This document shows positions 56,640-64,000 of a stretch of DNA of 64,000 bases, piece after piece. The stretch's first letter is position 1. Every line of letters begins with the position of its first letter. The DNA comes from Lepas anatifera (lineage: Eukaryota > Arthropoda > Thecostraca > Lepadidae), in the NCBI GenBank assembly GCA_034440635.1, contig JAOTON010001073.1:200001-264000 (forward strand). Direction: 5' to 3'. Both the position numbers and the translations under genes were made by a program. The notes under the pieces are model-generated. The model was not told the DNA's origin, did no database searches, and saw only the letters and a list, made by a program, of their open reading frames with translations.

Positions 56640-57410
56640 TTGTAAGCTTTGTCTCGGGGAGGGACCCCAGCGCTGATCGCGGGAAAAATCCCCAATGGCA
56701 CCCAGGATCCCTCAGGGAGTCAGGAAATCTGGCGTGGGTGGAATCCGGTAGGAGGGATTTTGGGTCTCCAAAATCAGCTGAGGGGCCCGTGCCAGTTAAG
56801 GGGGCCCAGATAAGGGCCCCCAACGAGCTCATTTGACCTCAGTGCCAACACAGGATTCTCAAGACCAGCGTGGGGTGTCTACCTCTTTAAACGGTTTCTA
56901 AATAAGCTCAGGGACTCAAAATTGACACAGGGGTCCAATTTTCAACTCATGGGAGCCCAGACACTCTGAGGGGACCCTGCAGCAGCTCAGAAGGCCAATA
57001 AAACTAATAGGGCCAGACTAGCTGGGTGCCTCGACGAACTATTGCCCAGATACGCACAACGGGCCCCAAACAAGCTGAAGGGATCTATATCAGTTAAACG
57101 AAAACGGTACCAACCCAGGGGACCCTGACCAGCTTAAGGGACACTAATCCAGCTTGGGGCTCAGAGCTCAGAGCTCCAACTTTTAGCTCAGAGGGCCCAG
57201 GATCTGTTGAGAGGGCCCTATATCAATAAAAGGGCCCCGAAAAGCTGAATAGGCTTCAGCGGCGACACATAGGTTTCAAGTTCAGTGTGAGGGCCTGGTT
57301 AACTAAAGCGGTCCCAAATTAGCTGAGGGGACTCGATATAAACTCAGAGAAGTCACCAAAAACTCAGGGGCCTAGGCCCGCAGAGGTTCTGCGGCCTATG
57401 AGGCTCAGGT
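56640..57410. repeat. degenerate GGGGCCC..AGCTCA minisatellite
   Basis: Short units such as GAGGGGCCCGTGCCAGTTAA, GAGAGGGCCCTATATCAATA and GGGCCCCGAAAAGCTGAAT recur about every 25-35 bases. Drift is high and no exact period survives. Confidence 0.75.
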
Positions 57411-57724
57411 TAGCGTAAATCGGCTATTTCAGTATGGAGCAGTTGGCCAGGACAACTGTGATAAGTGGAGGTGGTGGATACGACACCTCAGTTTTCGCCA
57501 TGACCGAATATAACTGTATTATTTGCTCATCGTGCTTCAGTTAGTGTCAGTGGGTGCCTTCAGCATTTTCTACCAAGGTGCCAGTCGTTAGCTGGCCCGA
57601 AAATGTGATGGTAAACGTGAACATGTCCTCACTAAGAGGAAGCTTTCATGAAAATAAGCATTTACAAATCCTTTTTAAACTCGTTTTACATTGACACTGG
57701 CCGCCTTTTGGGTGGTAAATTGGC

Positions 57725-58228
57725 CAGTGGCGGATCCAAGGGGGCAAAAAGGCATTCCCTAAACGGAAAAGCTCGGGGCAACACTATGTTTTTGACCCCC
57801 AAAGCGATCGACCTCCTTTTTCCCCTACTCCTTTTTAGTTTATAAGCAAGATTTTGGTGTTTCAACTCTCAACTTCAAACAGAACATAAGTTGATAAGAT
57901 GTTCCCTGGCCTGTCCCCTCGAATCCGGAAATGTAAAAAACACTGAAGATTATATATTCGGGCACAGCCCTTCATCAGAATCATGGAGTAAATATCAATA
58001 ATTCTCAGTTATAATAAAACCAGTCATAGTATAGCCAGCCTTGGATAGGGAGAAGTATCTCGAGCCCATAGTTTTTTCACCCCGTGACGTTTTTTTAGCT
58101 TTTCGCCTCAAACCCAAAATTCTACCGGCAAGTGATATTGGTAGCGCAGCTTTTTACTGTGTGACGTTTTTTTTTGCTTTTCGACTTTGGTCTGCCCCTC
58201 CCAAACCGACTGGCTAGATCTGCCACTG
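57725..58228. mobile_element. hAT-like MITE, CAGTGGCGGATC family, nested copy
   Basis: It begins CAGTGGCGGATCCAAGGGGG and ends TAGATCTGCCACTG. AAATTGGC flanks it exactly at 57717-57724 and 58229-58236. The outer parts match 12864-13249; about 57890-58040 is extra sequence. Because it lies inside 51974-58314, it is the younger insertion. Confidence 0.9.
57890..58040 (-). mobile_element. possible Penelope-like terminal remnant
   Basis: This insert within the MITE reads, on the minus strand, CTGATGAAGGGCTGTGCCCG followed by AATATATAATC. CTGATGA, a GGGC/GCCC stem and a GAA-like continuation resemble the conserved end, or degraded hammerhead-type motif, of Penelope-like elements. Only this short motif supports it. 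Confidence 0.3.
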
Positions 58229-58322
58229 AAATTGGCGCCCCTCAGGTTCGGCGCCCCCAGGTTCGGCGCGCTCCGAGCCTGGCCCCCCTTAACGAAATCC
58301 TAGATCCGTCACTGCTACTGAC

Positions 58323-60280
58323 AGACCGTAATACAATACTTTTGATCATAGAAGTATGGTCTACAAGTTTACCTAGTTGAGAAATATTACATCGAGGATG
58401 CCCAGAAAATTGGGCACATATAGCCTCGAAGCTGACGTGCCCTAAAACCCCAATCATCATGGGTGCCCAGAAACTTAGTTTGCTCTGTACTCCCGTGGAA
58501 AGAACAGAAGCACGTTGAATTTTTTTGAGCAGCCAAGGCACTGACCTTGCTTTTTTATAACAAGGTATCCACCATCTCAGTGGTTGTTAAGTAACCAAAA
58601 CAGCTGCTGTGTACTCTTATCTCCTGTGTACTCCCCACCCTTACCCTAACATTGTTTTATGATATCGGTGTTGCCTATCAGTCATGTCTGTTGTTGACCG
58701 CATTTTAGTGTTTGTACCTGTGTGTTCTTGGCTCGTTTTTTGGAGTGAGATGGCGTGAATAAGTGTGTATGGCTTCAATCCGCCCTGAAAATCGCCATAC
58801 TGTGGCTTTCACAGTACAGAGTCTTGCCCCCGTTTTTTATCATTACAGCCACATTGTTTTTGCCCTCTGTCTGTAGGATGTTCTCATGCCCCTCATCGTT
58901 CTCCAGAACGCATAAAGTGATTTGTAACCTATGCTCTCATTAAAAACAAAATCCGTCTGAGCTAGATGTGTACGTATGAGAAGAGCTCCATTTGCAGCTG
59001 TTCACAGTTCTGTCTTCTTCGAAGACTCTCTCCACTTCTTTGCGCCGTTGCTGGGCCCGTTTCATGCAATAAACCGGTTTATCACATGCTCCGTGGCCAG
59101 AGCAGCGCGGCCCATCCGCCCGTTTTCGTGCGCTGGTTTTTGTGGCCCGTTTTTGTGAGCGGCCACGTGACGTTCTGTTATTGCTGGCCTCGCAGTGGAA
59201 TCACAGACCGCTCAGCTCTTCCCGTCGTGTCGGCTCCATAGCTCCATTGTCGAGATGGTGTTTGGACGGTGCATATGGTTATAGTCATGGAATCTGATCG
59301 ATGAAAAAACAATAATTGAAACATAAAGGAACATGTTCTGGCACACCCAGCGAACGCACGTGACCAAATGAAACGTAGACCTTATTTTGCTCAAAATTGA
59401 AACCAGGGAGATGAAGAGTTTACACCTTAGGGATTTGAGTTACTCAAGCAATTCTCTCCTCTAATTCATAATTTATTCTTCCTTCGCTCTCTCTTCCTCT
59501 CCCTCTCTCCCTCTCTCTCTCCTCCCTCTCCCTTTCTCTCTCTAAACCCTCCCTCCTTTTCCTTTTTACTCTGCCTCACACTCGAATCTCGTGGCTGGGA
59601 TGCCCATGCCCTGGTATTATCAGCTCATACAAGCGTAAATGTGAACAGCAGCCCCAGCTGAACCCAAGCACAGTCGGGGTATTGATTTCAAGCCTCGAGG
59701 CACGTGCGGTTGAGGTACCTCGCCGAGCCCAGATAGGTACGGTGCGTGTGGGAGGGTTCGTGCATGAATCTAGACCTCAAACGTGTTGACGTTACGCATC
59801 AAAAAGTAAAATGTTTATGTAGTAGATTGTGCTATGCACTGGTGGATTCAGGACTTCCTTTGGGGGGGATTAGGGTGCCCAAGCATTCCCGCCATTATAT
59901 CAGATTGGTCTCTGACTGTACATGTACTAAAGGTACTTGGACATTAAGGGGGGGGCTTGAAGCCCCTAACCCCTTGTACCTGCTACTAGTGGAATGCTTA
60001 TTTTTACAGAAAACTTGCGCCGAACGCTAGTAAACAACGAAATGAAATGTGTGGCTGTGCAGTCGCCGAAACCTAGGTATATGCCGCTTCTGCTGTTGAC
60101 ATTATTTGACCTTTGTAATTTTAGAGCCTTCCACGATTTTGTTTCATAGCGCTGTGATCTGTAAACCTAAACATGGACAAACAACAAATCAGGTACTTAA
60201 TAAATATTCGTTAGACAAGGCAACTGACCAGTGAGCGCACATAAATGTCAGGTCTTTAAACCTTCTGAATTCTTTGTGAT
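58323..60280. other. no gene recognised; pyrimidine tract
   Basis: A CT-rich tract lies at about 59480-59550. A CACTGGTGGATTCAGG stretch at 59838 resembles a decayed hAT-like MITE end. Only short frames otherwise. Confidence 0.4.
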
Positions 60281-60283
60281 CTC

Positions 60284-60286
60284 ATA

Positions 60287-60326
<40 letters not shown>
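60284..60326. repeat. (TA)n microsatellite
   Basis: About 20 TA units with one phase break near the start. Confidence 0.93.
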
Positions 60327-60331
<5 letters not shown>

Positions 60332-60514
60332 AGAAAATTGAGACATTCTGCTTGATTGCCCCTCACGCTATAGTAAAATGTAATAATCTGAGACGCTGAT
60401 CATGTGTTATTCCATTACGGCAACAACATTCCTAAAAGTAATGTTGCAAAAGAAAGTTCCAGACCAGCGGTGCCATCACGGATTCTCGGTGGAACGAGTA
60501 CCCAACAATGAACG

Positions 60515-60756
60515 ATGTGGGTGCGATTTGGTTGCTCGACAGACCTAGTAGGTATAAGCTACTTTTCCAAGTACATGATCGCTCTTCTGGGGAGGGGGGG
60601 TGGGATGGGAGCAAATATTTAATTGATCGACAGACCTAGTGAAAATGCCTTAAGAAAATCAGGCCTTTGGGGGGGGAGCAAAAGACAGTTTGGCCCCCCT
60701 TCTAGCGCTTTGGGGGGAGAGGCATGGCCGAACTGGCCCCCCTGCGTCCGCCAATG
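60515..60756. mobile_element. hAT-like MITE, GGCGGACGCAG family, second copy
   Basis: It ends GGCCCCCCTGCGTCCGCCAATG and shares GACAGACCTAGTG, GACAGTTTGGCCCCCC and CTAGCGCTTTGGGGG with 20642-20871. The GACAGACCTAGT block occurs twice, so part is duplicated. The left terminus is not clear. Confidence 0.6.
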
Positions 60757-63700
60757 AACGTGTGGCGCTACACCACGGTTGTCTTGCGTCTGTATCAGCG
60801 GTGCTGTCTTCTCGGTAACAGCCAACGCCTTGGAGACGGACCTATAAATCACCACTTCATTATGCAGGCGTTCAGTGGCACTAAAGCTGCAGTTCTGCTA
60901 TCCTTCCGGTAGGGTGCACTGCTACAAACATCTCAGTCCCAAGCAGACGAGCTAATTAGCCACCGCTTTTAACCTTCTTGTGGTATTCATTTCCGGCGCT
61001 TTTATTCAGGAGTGAGCAATATATAATAGGTCTGGTTGAGGCGGAAACAATGGTTAGTAAAGGTTTCGGCGCAGCATTTGGATGTGAAATTTTATTTATG
61101 ACTTGAAGTTTTCAGGTACAACTTTTTTATAGAAGACTATCTCTTGTCCCTATATCGCACATTTGTGTGTGCGTGCTGCTCACCTTGGTTACTCATAGCA
61201 AAGCCACGAGCCTTGAACTCTGGAAAATAGTCTTGTAGTTATAGAAGGGTGCGTTCCCAACTAAGCTGACGATGCTAATTTCGAGCCTGATGGCCGTTTT
61301 TCGTTATTATGTTGAGACTTTCAAATGTTTGAAGTGTAGAACTTTTCGTACAGGGAATTGTTTTTTTCCGATAGCTATCAAAATAGAAGACTGAAATAAA
61401 TTCCAGAAGTGTCTCAGATTTCGAATGATACCTACTCTAAAGATGCTGGGTCAGACAGTGACGGTACAGGTCAGTACAAAGGGTCGAACCGATTTTCAGT
61501 GAAAAATAAGAAACTCTGAATACCTAAAAACGATTGTGTGCTAGCAAAAAAAACAAGAAAGAAGAAAAACATACTTTAGATTCAAAATCAACGCCATTAA
61601 CTTAAATGGGTCAAACACCCATGCACCTGTCGCACGATCGTGCTATTAGTGATTACTACAATTTACATGCAAACGCAAATGTGAGATATTGGGACCGCAT
61701 ATAAATTTGGCCCAAAGTTTTACATTGCAATTTGGATTAGGAATCAATTTTTACATCTGCAAATCGCCTAGCCAAAACCACATTTTTTAGGACTTTCGCC
61801 TAACTTCTCTCGTTGAAATATACAAGCCAAAAAATATGTTATATCCTTCTGCGCGTGGCAGAGAAGTTAAAACCCAACTGAACTTGGATATCTTTTGTTT
61901 TGTGGACTTTTTATGCGGAGTGAATAAAATTGGAATACACATTTTCTTGACAGCCGTCCCACATTTTTAGCAGTTGTTCTTACCTTCTTCTATGTTGACT
62001 GTGTCTATGAATGCCAGTGAACGAGACATAGCAAGATATCTTGAATTATCATTATTCTTTTCATATCAACCGTCCCAATGAAAAAGTGCGGGAACATTTC
62101 AAATAATCATTCACAAAACATGAGAAAATAACGCCTTCCACGGCTTGATCCAGGCCAATGGTTTGGGGGAAGGCAGCATAGCCCAAAGTCGTGTGAAAAC
62201 ATATGTTTTTTAAAGAAAATCTAAAAAAATCAGGGGGGTTGGACAAATTGCCTTTATGCCTCCCTTACATCCGTCCCTGACGCCATCAGCCTCCATTTTG
62301 TTACGTTTGACAGCTTAATTCATTCACAATGATACTTGCTAGGATGACGTGGTTTCTTTCCGTGGCTAGAAATCCTTCAAAAAACTTTGACTGGTAAAGT
62401 TTATTCAAATTTGCGACATGCTTGTGCTGTGACAAAATACGGGTAGGTGTGCGTGATCATTGCTCAAGACAGCTAAATAGGAAGTAATAAGGACGTTAGA
62501 TTGGAGACAAACCAGGAAAATATCCGAAGACTTCCATCGGTATGGATTTATATCTTTTTGGCGTGCCTGGGCAGCCCCAACGAAACTTGAAAGTAATGTT
62601 GAAATATCCTTTAGGTTTTTGTGTTGTTCATTTTATTGAAGATGGTGGGTGTTAAATAGGCCATATGGGAAGGTTAAAACACGCTTTACATTATACTATC
62701 ACTTTGTGATATGCTGATTATCGGCATTGTTTCAAATGTCAAATTTGGGCACCCCAAACCATTAAAAAATCACTCCCCCGAATTCCTCCATTTATTCAAT
62801 GCCTATCTCACCTTACCATTCATCGAAAGCAGCTTCTTCGTGTTAGCTAAATTCGACCAGCCGGCGTAGCGCCCAATACACCCACCCCCGTCTGGCCTGC
62901 ATGATTGAGAGGGTGCCGCTGAACGGACTCTGCTACAGCCCTACGCTCTGGGAAGCACTCCGCGCCGGGATTGGCGGCGGTCTAAATTATTCAATAATTT
63001 GTCGGGAAGAGGAGCTTAATTCAATTTCCTGTTCGACGGTAGCGGCTCTGTAGGGTTAGCTGGATGGACTTCCGATTGAAATTGGTGGAGGGGAGGCGAC
63101 TCATCTCTCCGACTGATTAACGCCGTAGCCGGATAAAGGCCTAGCTTCAGCCTCTATAAACATATTTTCGAACAAAAAGGCTATTGCTGTTTCGCATGCG
63201 GGGATCACTCTCCAAGCCGAGGACAAAGCGATGCACAAATGCTGCCATTTATCGGTTCATTGTTGTTTTAAAAGTGATTGCCTTCTGTGCGTCGCTCTGT
63301 TATGATTATATAGCTAATGACATAATTGTAGCTGGCGTATGTAAAGCTGTACCATTGCACGATACCAGTGCTGGATTGCAGTCAATATTCTTGCTTGTCG
63401 CACCAGGCAAAACTAAACATGCATTTCGCAAGAGGGCTCAGCAGGGAATGGTTTTGTAGCACCGTGACGTTGGGAAATTCAGCGAGCCGCGATATAGTTT
63501 GGTAGGCAGCCCCCACCAACAGCAAGCGCAGATCACCGGATATGACGTCACACCTTGTGGCATATAACATGGGAAAATTAAATGATAAAATATCCAATTT
63601 TTTGCAAAAAGAGGCCTAGAATCGAATATGAAATGTTTATTTATTGTGTTTGGGATAAACTTGATTACCGTGCATTCTCACAACTTCGTAAGCGGGCAGT

Positions 63701-63898
63701 GCCATTAGGAACAGTTTGACACACGGCCCAAAGGTGAAGGAATTCCTCCACGCTCGTGTGACGTCACCCGGGCGTGGAGGAATCGCTCATGAACGTATGT
63801 ACCTTTAAGTAAAGGTATCTTGTTTGATGGGGATCTCTGAATGCACGAGAACTAAGCAATGTGGAATGCCTGCGTTGGCCTATAACTAACAATAGAAT
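60757..63898. other. no gene recognised
   Basis: Mostly AT-rich spacer, with a GC-richer patch around 62870-63140. Frames are short and without recognisable domains. No repeat family seen. Confidence 0.4.
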
Positions 63899-64000
63899 CA
63901 GTGGCGGATCCAGGGGGGAAGGCATTTGCCCCCTCCCCCAAACAGAAAAGCTCCGGGCTTAACAATGTTTTTGGCCCCACCTCCTCTCCCCAATGCTGTC
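63899..64000. mobile_element. hAT-like MITE, CAGTGGCGGATC family, cut by the window end
   Basis: It starts CAGTGGCGGATCCAGGGGGG and continues with GGCATTTGCCCCC and AATGTTTTTGGCCCC, as in 12864-13249. The 8 bases before it, AATAGAAT, should reappear beyond the window if the copy is complete. Confidence 0.8.

Larger units (their letters stand above)
51974..58314. mobile_element. 6.3-kb hAT-like element filled with minisatellites
   Basis: CAGTGACGGATC starts the segment and its exact complement ends it. CTACTGAC flanks it perfectly at 51966-51973 and 58315-58322, the 8-bp duplication of hAT insertion. Both ends continue into GGGGGGCC. Order inside: a 35-bp hairpin, the GGCGCC array, a TTAA family-2 copy, the GGGCCC array, about 300 bases of unique sequence, and a nested MITE (57725-58228) with its own duplication. 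No transposase frame is visible. The end differs by one base from the CAGTGGCGGATC MITEs, so the same machinery may move both. Confidence 0.82.

Overview
The window looks like animal (invertebrate) nuclear DNA. It is gene-poor and packed with transposons, short tandem repeats and AT-rich spacer. There are no bacterial operons and no ribosomal RNA. An arthropod is my best guess. It rests mainly on the Kunitz gene promoter, where a TATA box sits about 31-33 bases before a TCAGT initiator, and is only a moderate inference.

Two host genes are well supported, both apparently single-exon and both secreted. One is a small Kunitz/BPTI inhibitor on the minus strand (16866-17108) with a readable core promoter. 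The other is a 511-residue secreted or membrane-anchored protein with one calcium-binding EGF domain (32704-34239). One possible internal exon (2852-2935) is weaker. Nothing shows that these genes work together.

The rest is mostly mobile DNA. A complete, apparently young Ty3/Gypsy LTR retrotransposon (38587-43094, minus strand) has near-identical 180-bp LTRs, a CACCT target duplication and one open gag-pol frame. A Penelope-like fragment (about 20510-21556) is broken by two later insertions. hAT-like elements with 8-bp target duplications occur at 6806-7077, 12864-13249, 20642-20871, 35364-37131, 51974-58314 and 57725-58228. Three TTAA-flanked families occur: about 1 kb (49129-50140 complete), about 1.25 kb (28439-29721 complete) and about 0.46 kb (four full copies). 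Tandem arrays have units of about 7 codons (21 bp), 51, 61 and 375 bp.

The most unusual object is the 6.3-kb segment 51974-58314. Its 12-bp terminal inverted repeats and a perfect 8-bp duplication (CTACTGAC) imply that it inserted as one unit. Inside are no recognisable transposase, a 3.4-kb GGCGCC minisatellite with a 375-bp higher-order repeat, a second GGGCCC minisatellite, a TTAA-element copy and a nested MITE with its own duplication. A 1.77-kb relative in design (35364-37131) also has hAT-like ends around a minisatellite. I therefore suggest a class of hAT-like elements that carry minisatellites. The TTAA families show two further patterns: different terminal hairpins in equivalent positions, and many AGGTCA half-sites. 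The 0.46-kb family carries CCAAT, CRE and splice-donor motifs.

Everything was read by eye. Homology calls rest on motifs, and diverged repeat edges are approximate.
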